Below, piece after piece: positions 1-7,086 of a stretch of 7,474 bases of DNA. The notes under the pieces were generated by a model. That model was not told the DNA's origin. It did no database searches and saw only the letters and a list, made by a program, of their open reading frames with translations. Each line of letters begins with the position of its first letter. Within the stretch, counting starts at the first letter, position 1. The position numbers and the translations under genes were made by a program. The DNA comes from an uncultured Clostridia bacterium (lineage in GTDB: Bacteria > Bacillota > Clostridia > TANB77 > CAG-508), in NCBI GenBank assembly GCA_934167435.1, contig CAKPKZ010000073.1, positions 1-7,474 of the forward strand, written 5' to 3'.

Positions 1-724
1 CCCATACACCATTTACTAAATCAAATACATCATTTTGTTTCATATAATATAAACAATTACTTACAGCTACTGGTTCACTTTCATACCCTAATGATTCTAT
101 AAATAATATTTTATTCTCAAAGTTAACTTTATATTTTCCACAAACTAGTCCTGTAATTAAATTTAAGTTTCCACCTATTAGTTCTCCCTCTGCCATTCCC
201 TCTTTTATTGTCTTATAGCCGCTTTCTTCAACTCCTAATTCTAAACTCGCATCTACAAATCTTTTTAAAATTTCCTTATAACTATAGTCTGTTTCATCAG
301 TTGCAATTGTTTTAAAATTAGTTCCACTAAATGTCACTAATCCAGTTTTAAAATTAATAATATTTGTTAATGATGTAATGTCACTATATCCGCATATAAT
401 TTTAGGGTTTCTTTTTATTAATTCATAATCTAAAAATTCAAAAACAGAATTACTATTGTTTCCACCTTTAGCACACCATATCATTTTTACATCTTTATTA
501 GCAAACATCTCATTTATATCATCTGCCTTTTCTTTAGCAGTTGCACTATATAAATTAGTGTTCATAAATAAATTTTTAGAAAATTCAACTTTAAATCCAC
601 TTTGTTCTACTAATTGTTTTGCCTTTTTTATTTCATCTATATTACTTCCAATTATCGGATTAGAAGGTGCAACAACACCTATTGTATCTCCTATATTCAA
701 CTTGCTTGGTATTAATTTTATCAT
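1..724 (-). CDS. S66-family LD-carboxypeptidase (MccF/LdcA-like), partial, C-terminus beyond window
   Basis: The first 241 residues are present from an ATG at 724, and the frame stays open to the window edge. Family S66 serine peptidases cut L,D bonds, typically trimming muropeptide tetrapeptides to tripeptides in the cytoplasm during wall recycling; the MccF branch instead inactivates microcin C-type toxins. Visible marks are an N-terminal LNIGDTIGVVAPSNP stretch (about residues 9-23), GGNNSNS (87-93), the nucleophile motif GYSD with Ser114, IGGNLN (about 183-188) and LFIES with the likely catalytic Glu210. The catalytic His should lie past the edge. The start is fixed by an AGGAGG ribosome site five bases upstream that overlaps the pgeF stop codon. 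The GGxNSNS and FD-V-G segments resemble MccF, but the long MccF-specific loop between nucleophile and glutamate looks short. Family assignment is firm; the substrate is not decided. Confidence 0.9.
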   Translation of the reverse strand, partial: MIKLIPSKLNIGDTIGVVAPSNPIIGSNIDEIKKAKQLVEQSGFKVEFSKNLFMNTNLYSATAKEKADDINEMFANKDVKMIWCAKGGNNSNSVFEFLDYELIKRNPKIICGYSDITSLTNIINFKTGLVTFSGTNFKTIATDETDYSYKEILKRFVDASLELGVEESGYKTIKEGMAEGELIGGNLNLITGLVCGKYKVNFENKILFIESLGYESEPVAVSNCLYYMKQNDVFDLVNGVW

Positions 725-736
725 GTTTTCCTCCTA
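725..736 (-). promoter_or_regulatory. Ribosome binding site of S66 gene overlapping pgeF stop codon
   Basis: On the minus strand the sequence reads TAGGAGGAAAAC and then ATG. The TAG stop of pgeF (734-736) supplies the first bases of the AGGAGG Shine-Dalgarno (730-735), with a five-base spacer. A ribosome finishing pgeF therefore stops on the initiation site of the next gene. This predicts translational coupling and shows the two genes share a transcript. Confidence 0.85.
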
Positions 737-1570
737 TTTTTTCATAATTAAAGCTGTTTCTAAACCATAATTTTGTTTTTCCACTCTAAAAGAATGAATT
801 AAATTTTTATTGCAAACACTACAAATTCCACAATCAAAAATATTTTCCTCTTTTAATCCTTCTTCTAGTAATATTATTTTATTTATTAAAACCGTATCTA
901 TATGCCATTTAGAATTATTATTTGTTCTTTCAACTATCTCATTAATTTGTTTTAAATCCTTGAATTCATTATAAAACAATTCCTTAACATCACTATCAAC
1001 TTCAAAATGACATTTCCTAATACTTGGACAAATACCACAAATTATATTTTGTGGTTCACATTCATAATCAATTTTCATCTTTCTTACAGTCTCAACCGAA
1101 ATTCGTTGTAAAGTTCCTTTCCACCCAGAATGAACATTTGCAATTACTCCTTTTACCGGATCAAAAAATAACAGTAATATACAATCTGCATTAACAGTTG
1201 AAAGCATAATATCTTTTTTATTTGTTATTAAACCATCTACATTATTATATTGTTCTAAATTAAAGTCTGGTTTATTAGAGTTGTATTTATTAAAAACTCC
1301 CATTACTTTTTTAGTATGATTTTGATTTGGTTTTACAATATTTATATAGTCACACCCAATTTCTTTACAAAATTTTTTATAACATTCAATTGCATAATTA
1401 TACTCGTTTAAAGAAATTTTTGTATTATTTGCCCTTGATGTTCTAAAATTAACATCAAGCCCTAATGAATAAGCATGACTAATTTCTTTATACTCCAACA
1501 GTTTTCTAAATTGTAAATATTCAACCCCATTACTTCGTTTATGAACTACGACATTATTAGATAAATCCAT
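734..1570 (-). CDS. pgeF: PgeF/YlmD/YfiH family laccase-fold protein (peptidoglycan editing factor, polyphenol oxidase family)
   Basis: The 278-residue protein is full length for the family. Members bind a metal (often zinc) through two His and one Cys. E. coli PgeF removes UDP-MurNAc carrying L-Ser in place of L-Ala, keeping serine out of peptidoglycan; homologues also show purine nucleoside phosphorylase or deaminase and laccase activities in vitro. The sequence shows the probable ligands His85 (QNH), Cys130 (NADC) and His147 (HSGWKGT, 147-153), the family segment GICPSIRKCHFEV (179-191) and a C-terminal CGICSVCN (247-254) leading to HSFR. The usual terminal TGR is replaced by YGL (268-270). 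The ATG at 1570 has a GGAGGT ribosome site (1577-1582) six bases away, and an in-frame TAA lies directly upstream, which fixes the start. It begins 21 bases after addB and is coupled to the S66 gene downstream. Which activity matters in this organism is inference. Confidence 0.92.
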   Translation of the reverse strand: MDLSNNVVVHKRSNGVEYLQFRKLLEYKEISHAYSLGLDVNFRTSRANNTKISLNEYNYAIECYKKFCKEIGCDYINIVKPNQNHTKKVMGVFNKYNSNKPDFNLEQYNNVDGLITNKKDIMLSTVNADCILLLFFDPVKGVIANVHSGWKGTLQRISVETVRKMKIDYECEPQNIICGICPSIRKCHFEVDSDVKELFYNEFKDLKQINEIVERTNNNSKWHIDTVLINKIILLEEGLKEENIFDCGICSVCNKNLIHSFRVEKQNYGLETALIMKK

Positions 1571-1591
1571 TTAAGTACCTCCAAAAAAATT

Positions 1592-4500
1592 TTAACTCTG
1601 CTCCTGTTGTCTCATTTTGTTTAAAATATCATCTTTAGACTTAGTATCTATATAATTATAACAATTATTCATGTTATTAGGATTAAAACCACAAATTGAT
1701 TTATATAAACAGTATTGGCATGGTGTTTTACCTTTTTTGTTATATGGTTTTACATCTATTTTTCCTTCAAATATTTCTTTTGAAATTTGTGTTATTGTTT
1801 TATATATATAATCTTGTAACACTTTAAATTCATCTTTTTTTACCCCACTAGTCCATTTTTCATTAACAGCTCCAGAAGCTGTTATTGCAGCTGGTATAAT
1901 TTTTGAACTTCCTGATTCTAATGTGTTATCATGCATTTTTATAACTTTTACATCTGCAACAATTAATCCCTTCATTTTAAAATTTTTGCGAATTTCATTT
2001 TCTATTTGCTCCTCGGTTAATTTTGTATCTGATTTAATCATCTGTTCAATTAAACTAAAGTATAGTACTCCTGCTGGTATAAAATCTTCTTTTTTACACA
2101 CAGCATCAATATATGTTAGTAATTGAATTTGTAACCCTGCATATACTTCATTTAAGTCAATATTTTTGGCAGATGATTTATAATCTATTATTCTAACATA
2201 TCTGCCATCATCTGAATTTGCAGTGTCTATTCTATCTATTTTTCCACGAATTTCAACAGTTTTACCATTATCTAATTTTATTATAATAGGTTTAAAATCT
2301 CCATTTTTGTCAAACTCCACTTCTGTTCCTAACATATTAAACTCACTGTGAACCAATCCTTCTATAATATATTTTAAAGCTTTTGAAATTATTCTTTTTA
2401 GTCTTGTAACTAAAATTTTATACTTTTTTGTTACCGTAAATATAATATTTTTACTAAGACTTAATTTTTCATCTACTATAATATTAACTATTTTTTCAAT
2501 ATTAAAATTGTCTTCTAGTAAAAATGGTAAATTTATATTTTCTGAATTTACATATTCAAAAAACGAATCTATAACCTCATGCATAAAAGAACCTGTATTT
2601 ATGCTTTGTACTTTTAATTCCTCTTTTGGCTTTAATTTAAGTCCATATTGTAAATAATAAGAAAATGCACAGCTCCTATATTTTTCTAACCTAGAAACAC
2701 TTGTAACTAAATTATTCCCATATAATTTATCTATAATATCTTTATCTATACTACTACAATTATTAAAATTATCTATATTGTTATCTTCTATTACTTCGTC
2801 TGTAACGTCACTGTTTTCTATTAATTTAGGATATATTTTTTTTAGTTTTATTATTAACATAGATGGTCGCAATGACTTTGCTTCATTATCAGAAGAAGAA
2901 TAAGACAAAAATAATTTTTTTTCAGCAATAGTAAATGCTTTATAAATATTAAAATTCTCCTCATATAAATTTTCTATAGTTCCTTTTGCAAGCTCTATTC
3001 CATCTTTTTCTAGTAACAATCTATCATTATCGTTAAAAAAACCTTCAGCTCTATTTACACTTGGAAAATATCCATCATTTAAACCTATAATAAATACATA
3101 ATTTACTTTACTACTTCTTGACCTCTCAACATCTCCTAATATTACTTGATCTTGAGTTCCTGGAATTTTTCCTAGTCCACTATTTTTTAACCCTACTTTT
3201 ATTATTTGTAAATATTTATCAATTGTAATTTCATTTTCTCCAAAAATTAAAACCATTTCATCTAAAATACTTATTATAATTTTATAACTTTCAATATATT
3301 CATTTGCCAAATCAAGTAAATCTTTTTGCTGTAATTCATTTATTTTATCTTTTACTTTATCTTCAATCCCACTATTTTGCATAAAATTATATAAAAATTG
3401 GGTTATACTTTTTACATTTTTATTTTTATTAATATTATCTTTTAACTCTATTATGGGATTAATTATTTCTTTTCTTAAATTATTTAATCTAATTACATCT
3501 TCTTTTAAATCTTTATCCTGCAAATCATAGAAAAAATCACTTTTCCATTTGTTATTTTTTATTCCCCATTTTGAGCAATAATTTTCCAACTTAAATATTT
3601 CATCTTCATCTATATTTAAAAATCCTGATTTTATATAATTAAATACAGATTCTGTAGAAAAATTTCTACACAAAATTTCTATTAATGATAAGAAATATTG
3701 TACAATTATATTTTGATTTAAATCTCTCTTTTCATCAATAAATACAGGTATTTTATATTTATTAAAAATTGTTCTTACTAAACTAGAGTATTGATCTATA
3801 TTTTTAGTTATAATTGAAATTTCTCTGTATCTAACCCCATCTTCTTTTACTATTTTATAAATACTTTTTGCTACATTTTCTATTTCTGAATACTGATTTT
3901 TGGCTAAGAATAAGCTTATGTCTTTTATATCTTCATTATATACATTTGTTTTAATGTTATAAATATTACTTTCTAAATGCTTTAATTCGTTGCTTTTAAA
4001 TCTGTACATTTGGCACAATTTAACTGGTTGTTCCAAAGGTAGATTATATTCATTTGCAAAATTAATTAATTTTTTTAGTGTGGTTTTGTTAGAGTAAAAA
4101 ATATCTGTATCTGGATTTGTATTTAAATTTAACTCATCAACACACATAGTTATAGTAACATGTTTAGCTAATTTTACTAGTTTTGCTATAACTTGATATT
4201 CTTGGTATGTAAAACCACTAAACTCGTCTATATATATAATACTATCTTTTATAAAATCTGTATTTTCTATATTATTAGCAAGCATTGTTAATAAATCTGT
4301 GTCTTCTATATATGAGTCTATAATTTTATTTTGGAACTCCTCATATACCATATTCATATCTATTAATTTTGCTTTTATATATTCATCTTCTATATTATTT
4401 ATTTCATTATTTAAATTTTCAACTGTAACTCCATGTTTTTTAAATTCTGTAATTGCAGTCATTGCCAAATCTACATTTTCATCTGACTTTCCTAAAAATT

Positions 4501-4813
4501 TAAATTTATTTTTATATTTATTTAAAATAGAATATATAAGCATTGCCTTTCCGCACTTTGAAAGACTTTTTTTAGAATTTCCAACTGTTTCATTTACTAT
4601 TCTATATGCCATTCTACTTAATGTAATAACCTCGGCATTTACTACTGCTTTTGTTCCTATTGCATCCATTAATTTTTTTTCAGCTGTAAATGAAAATTGC
4701 TCTGGAGTTATTATATATATCTTTTTTTCTTTATTTATTAAATTTGCAATTTCTGAAAAGCAAAAATGACTTTTTCCGCTTCCAGCTTTTCCATACACAA
4801 TTCTTAATCCCAT
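1592..4813 (-). CDS. addB: AddB, ATP-dependent helicase/deoxyribonuclease subunit B
   Basis: The 1073-residue protein is complete and slightly shorter than Bacillus AddB. With AddA it forms the cytoplasmic helicase-nuclease that resects double-strand breaks and loads recombination; AddB carries one nuclease domain and, in Bacillus, the Chi-reading helicase-like fold. Visible in order: Walker A GKAGSGKS (8-15); the family block IYIDEFSGFTYQE (193-205); GDVERSRS (560-567) followed by a GLNDGYFP segment; and the C-terminal RecB-like nuclease with RGKIDRID and the catalytic DYK (Asp877, Lys879). The four iron-sulfur cysteines are in place: Cys715 before the nuclease, then Cys1032, Cys1035 and Cys1041 in a CxxCx5C clasp. 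No motif is lost, so it should be active. The ATG at 4813 has an AAAGGTG ribosome site (4819-4825) five bases away. addA is not beside it: pgeF follows after 21 bases, and a terminator with an unrelated gene precedes it. Confidence 0.97.
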   Translation of the reverse strand: MGLRIVYGKAGSGKSHFCFSEIANLINKEKKIYIITPEQFSFTAEKKLMDAIGTKAVVNAEVITLSRMAYRIVNETVGNSKKSLSKCGKAMLIYSILNKYKNKFKFLGKSDENVDLAMTAITEFKKHGVTVENLNNEINNIEDEYIKAKLIDMNMVYEEFQNKIIDSYIEDTDLLTMLANNIENTDFIKDSIIYIDEFSGFTYQEYQVIAKLVKLAKHVTITMCVDELNLNTNPDTDIFYSNKTTLKKLINFANEYNLPLEQPVKLCQMYRFKSNELKHLESNIYNIKTNVYNEDIKDISLFLAKNQYSEIENVAKSIYKIVKEDGVRYREISIITKNIDQYSSLVRTIFNKYKIPVFIDEKRDLNQNIIVQYFLSLIEILCRNFSTESVFNYIKSGFLNIDEDEIFKLENYCSKWGIKNNKWKSDFFYDLQDKDLKEDVIRLNNLRKEIINPIIELKDNINKNKNVKSITQFLYNFMQNSGIEDKVKDKINELQQKDLLDLANEYIESYKIIISILDEMVLIFGENEITIDKYLQIIKVGLKNSGLGKIPGTQDQVILGDVERSRSSKVNYVFIIGLNDGYFPSVNRAEGFFNDNDRLLLEKDGIELAKGTIENLYEENFNIYKAFTIAEKKLFLSYSSSDNEAKSLRPSMLIIKLKKIYPKLIENSDVTDEVIEDNNIDNFNNCSSIDKDIIDKLYGNNLVTSVSRLEKYRSCAFSYYLQYGLKLKPKEELKVQSINTGSFMHEVIDSFFEYVNSENINLPFLLEDNFNIEKIVNIIVDEKLSLSKNIIFTVTKKYKILVTRLKRIISKALKYIIEGLVHSEFNMLGTEVEFDKNGDFKPIIIKLDNGKTVEIRGKIDRIDTANSDDGRYVRIIDYKSSAKNIDLNEVYAGLQIQLLTYIDAVCKKEDFIPAGVLYFSLIEQMIKSDTKLTEEQIENEIRKNFKMKGLIVADVKVIKMHDNTLESGSSKIIPAAITASGAVNEKWTSGVKKDEFKVLQDYIYKTITQISKEIFEGKIDVKPYNKKGKTPCQYCLYKSICGFNPNNMNNCYNYIDTKSKDDILNKMRQQEQS

Positions 4814-4837
4814 TTTTTCACCTTTAATTTTTTATAT

Positions 4838-4866
4838 ATTTTATTACAAACATAAAAAAATAGCAA
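4838..4866 (-). promoter_or_regulatory. Possible sigma-A promoter of addB, -35 within upstream terminator stem
   Basis: On the minus strand TTGCTA (4861-4866) and TAAAAT (4838-4843) are separated by exactly 17 bases. This matches four of six and five of six consensus positions. Initiation would fall about 18-20 bases before the addB ATG. The -35 lies in the descending arm of the terminator and the T-tract forms much of the spacer. Only about 40 bases separate terminator and addB, so a promoter here is expected if the terminator works. In such AT-rich DNA a chance match is quite possible. Confidence 0.45.
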
Positions 4867-4885
4867 GATTGTATTCTTGCTATTT
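4854..4885 (-). terminator. Rho-independent terminator after the ftsH unit
   Basis: An 11-base-pair perfect stem is formed by 4875-4885 and 4858-4868, with a six-base loop (4869-4874). Read on the minus strand, AAATAGCAAGA pairs with TCTTGCTATTT and is followed by an uninterrupted run of seven T (4860-4854), some of it within the stem base. The hairpin starts seven bases after the stop codon of the 83-residue gene. It points in the direction of all genes here, so it should end transcripts from ftsH before addB. Confidence 0.92.
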
Positions 4886-4892
4886 CATAATA

Positions 4893-5144
4893 TTATTTAG
4901 ACCAAAACATTAATTCTCTCATAAATCCATTAGTAAATGGAATAAACCATAATACAACGCCTATTAAAACAACAATTACTATTGTAAGAATTACAGATAT
5001 TATATCTATTTTGGTTATTTGTCTTTTCTCATCTCTTTTTGGAAGGTCTTTTCTAAATTTAAATAATTCTTTTGTTAATTCAATTATTGCTTTAAAAGAT
5101 CCTACCTCTGCTCTTTTTTCTTTTTTATTATCCTCATTTTTCAT
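4893..5144 (-). CDS. Small single-pass membrane protein of unknown function, weakly SecE-like
   Basis: I do not recognise this 83-residue protein. It has a charged, Lys/Glu-rich N-terminal half (1-45), including a possibly amphipathic helix near residues 16-33. One strong membrane span follows (about 46-69), then a short tail. The positive-inside rule puts the N-terminus in the cytoplasm. The architecture, plus a P-x-R-x-E pattern just before the membrane span (Pro35, Arg37, Glu39), recalls SecE; the hallmark Trp before Pro is Leu here, so this is only a resemblance. It starts 28 bases after the ftsH stop with a weak GTAGGGA-type ribosome site about nine bases upstream. It ends seven bases before a strong terminator, so it is probably co-transcribed with ftsH. 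Position alone suggests an FtsH accessory or substrate; that is guesswork. It is very likely a real gene. Confidence 0.75.
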   Translation of the reverse strand: MKNEDNKKEKRAEVGSFKAIIELTKELFKFRKDLPKRDEKRQITKIDIISVILTIVIVVLIGVVLWFIPFTNGFMRELMFWSK

Positions 5145-5172
5145 AACTACTATTCCCTACTACTATTTATTT

Positions 5173-6975
5173 TTATTTAAATATAGCTTCGAACTCATCT
5201 GCTTCTATTTTTTCTTTCTCTAATAAAATTTGAGCAACTGCATGTAATTTTTCTATATTATCTGTTAATATTTGTTTTGCTCTATTATAAGCTTTATCTA
5301 CTATTGCTTTTGTTTCTTCATCAATAATACCTGCAGTTTCTTCTGAGTATTCTTTTGACTGTGCAAAGTCTCTTCCTAAGAATACCTCTTCTTGACTAGA
5401 TCCAAGCATTAAAGTTCCTATTCTATCACTCATACCATATTTAGTAACCATACTTCTTGCTATTTTTGTAGCTCTTTCTATATCATTACTTGCACCTGTT
5501 GAAACATCATTTAATATAAGAGCTTCTGCAACACGTCCTCCTAGTAATGATACAATATTTTCTTCCATCTCAGTTTTTGACATAAAAGATTTATCTTCTA
5601 CTGGTCTATACATTGTATATCCACCAGCCATACCTCTTGGTACAATTGAGATTTGGTGTACAGGGTCTTGTGTTTCTAAGAAGTGACTTACTACCGCATG
5701 ACCAGCTTCATGATATGCAACTAATTTGTTTTCTTTTTGACTTCTTACTCTTGTTTTCTTTTCTGGTCCCATAGTTATTTTAACCATAGCATCTTCAATT
5801 TCTTTCATTCCTATTTCATTTAGGTTTCTTCTAGCTGCAAGAAGTGCTGCTTCGTTTAATGTATTTTCAAGATCAGCTCCTACAAATCCTGATGTATTTT
5901 TTGCAATTACTCTTAAATCAACATCGTCTGCTAATCTCTTTTTCTTACTATGAACCTCTAAAATTTGTTCTCTTGCTTTTACATCTGGTGCTCCAACTAC
6001 AATTTGTCTGTCAAATCTACCAGCTCTTAATAAGGCTTTATCTAATACATCTGGTCTATTTGTTGCAGCAATTACTATAACACCTTCATTTTCTGCAAAT
6101 CCATCCATTTCAACTAATAATTGGTTTAATGTTTGTTCTCTTTCGTCATGTCCGCCTCCAAGTCCAGCGCCTCTTTGTCTACCAACTGCATCTATTTCAT
6201 CTATAAATACTATACATGGTGCATTTTTCTTTGCTTGTTCAAATAAATCTCTTACTCTTGATGCTCCAACACCAACATACATTTCAACAAAGTCAGATCC
6301 ACTTATAATAAAGAATGGTACTCCTGCTTCTCCTGCAACAGCTTTTGCAAGCAATGTTTTTCCAGTACCTGGCTGACCAACTAAAAGTACACCTTTAGGA
6401 ATTCTAGCTCCCATGTCTGTGAATTTTTTTGGATTTTTTAAAAATTCTACTACTTCTGCTAATTCTTCTTTTTCTTCATCAATTCCAGCTACATCTTCAA
6501 AAGTAATTTTATTTCTATCAGCTGGTGTCATTATTTTAGCTTTACTTTTTCCAAATCCCATATTTTTACTTGCGGATTGCCCGTTTACACCGCTCATCAT
6601 AAAGAACCAGAAAATAAAGAATATTATTAAAAGTCCAAATGGTGAAAGTAAACTAAATATAGTTACAAATATTGATTCTGACTTTTCTTCTAATGTAAAT
6701 GCTCCATCTTTTAAAAAGTCTTCTGTATAAGACATAAAGCTTTCCATATTAGGAATATTAACTTCTTTTTTTATTTTATCGTCTTTTAATTCTACAGTAG
6801 CTGTTTTACCATCTGCCTGAATTTGAACTGTTTCAACTTTTCCCTCATTTATTTTACTTATTAATTCTGAATATTTAAGTCTTGAATTGCTATTTTCTAG
6901 TATAGAAGATAACACAACTATAAATATTACTCCTATAATTAGCCACATTGCTAAAGTTTTTATACTGTTTTTCAC
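5173..6975 (-). CDS. ftsH: FtsH, membrane-anchored ATP-dependent zinc metalloprotease
   Basis: The 600-residue protein is complete. FtsH forms a membrane-bound hexamer that unfolds and degrades misassembled membrane proteins and short-lived regulators. Domains in order: first membrane span (about 8-25), extracytoplasmic domain (about 30-100), second span (about 104-126), AAA+ ATPase with Walker A GQPGTGKT (200-207), pore loop MYVGVG (232-237), Walker [10 protein letters not shown] (254-262), second region of homology with arginine fingers Arg317 and Arg320, then the M41 protease with zinc motif HEAGH (422-426) and the third ligand Asp498. All catalytic residues are present. Walker A has Gln201 where most FtsH have Pro, and the C-terminal tail is shorter than in Bacillus. 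The start is GTG (6973-6975), chosen because AGGAGG (6983-6988) lies seven bases upstream and the first membrane span follows at once; the next ATG is inside that span. tilS lies upstream, with no hpt between. Confidence 0.98.
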   Translation of the reverse strand: MKNSIKTLAMWLIIGVIFIVVLSSILENSNSRLKYSELISKINEGKVETVQIQADGKTATVELKDDKIKKEVNIPNMESFMSYTEDFLKDGAFTLEEKSESIFVTIFSLLSPFGLLIIFFIFWFFMMSGVNGQSASKNMGFGKSKAKIMTPADRNKITFEDVAGIDEEKEELAEVVEFLKNPKKFTDMGARIPKGVLLVGQPGTGKTLLAKAVAGEAGVPFFIISGSDFVEMYVGVGASRVRDLFEQAKKNAPCIVFIDEIDAVGRQRGAGLGGGHDEREQTLNQLLVEMDGFAENEGVIVIAATNRPDVLDKALLRAGRFDRQIVVGAPDVKAREQILEVHSKKKRLADDVDLRVIAKNTSGFVGADLENTLNEAALLAARRNLNEIGMKEIEDAMVKITMGPEKKTRVRSQKENKLVAYHEAGHAVVSHFLETQDPVHQISIVPRGMAGGYTMYRPVEDKSFMSKTEMEENIVSLLGGRVAEALILNDVSTGASNDIERATKIARSMVTKYGMSDRIGTLMLGSSQEEVFLGRDFAQSKEYSEETAGIIDEETKAIVDKAYNRAKQILTDNIEKLHAVAQILLEKEKIEADEFEAIFK

Positions 6976-6988
6976 CTTTACTCCTCCT
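6973..6988 (-). promoter_or_regulatory. Ribosome binding site and GTG start of ftsH
   Basis: The minus strand reads AGGAGG (6983-6988), a seven-base spacer, then GTG (6973-6975). This near-perfect Shine-Dalgarno decides for the GTG start over the first ATG, nine codons later, which would cut into the membrane anchor. Confidence 0.85.
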
Positions 6989-7008
6989 ACGCTTTAATTT
7001 ATATTGAT

Positions 7009-7037
7009 TTTATAACATATTCCAAATCCTTTTTCAA
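7009..7037 (-). promoter_or_regulatory. Probable sigma-A promoter of ftsH
   Basis: In the 111-base gap between tilS and ftsH the minus strand carries TTGAAA (7032-7037), a 17-base spacer and TATAAA (7009-7014). A TG pair one base before the -10 makes it an extended -10. Each hexamer matches five of six consensus bases. Initiation would fall near 7002, giving a leader of roughly 27 bases up to the GTG. I see no terminator after tilS in this gap, so ftsH may also receive read-through from upstream. Confidence 0.75.
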
Positions 7038-7086
7038 TAGTTTTTTTATGTCTTTTTTATTACAAATCACTATAGTTTACGGATAC

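Noticed and set aside
456..770. Plus-strand open frame of 104 codons
   Set aside because: It lies opposite the S66 gene and the end of pgeF, has low-complexity hydrophobic composition typical of antisense frames in AT-rich DNA, and no ribosome site.
1923..2126. Plus-strand open frame inside addB
   Set aside because: Antisense shadow of a strongly conserved addB segment.
4299..4769. Plus-strand open frame of 156 codons
   Set aside because: Antisense of the conserved AddB N-terminal helicase-like region; Phe/Ile/Ser-rich composition mirrors Lys/Asn/Asp codons on the other strand.
5011..5223. Plus-strand open frame spanning the small gene and the ftsH end
   Set aside because: Antisense shadow crossing a gene boundary, with no initiation signal.
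5844..6080. Plus-strand Leu-rich frame inside ftsH
   Set aside because: Opposite the conserved AAA+ region; repetitive Leu/Gln composition is an artefact of the complementary strand.
6413..6730. Plus-strand frame of 105 codons in ftsH
   Set aside because: Antisense to the FtsH linker and second membrane span; no independent support.
6999..7070. Minus-strand mini-frame of 23 codons starting GTG in the tilS-ftsH gap, considered as a leader peptide or hpt remnant
   Set aside because: It has no ribosome site, spans the predicted ftsH promoter so most of it lies upstream of the start point, and resembles no protein I know.
7060..7086. Possible hairpin with ACTATAGT after the tilS stop, considered as a terminator
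   Set aside because: The palindrome has no loop and is followed on the minus strand by A-rich rather than T-rich sequence.
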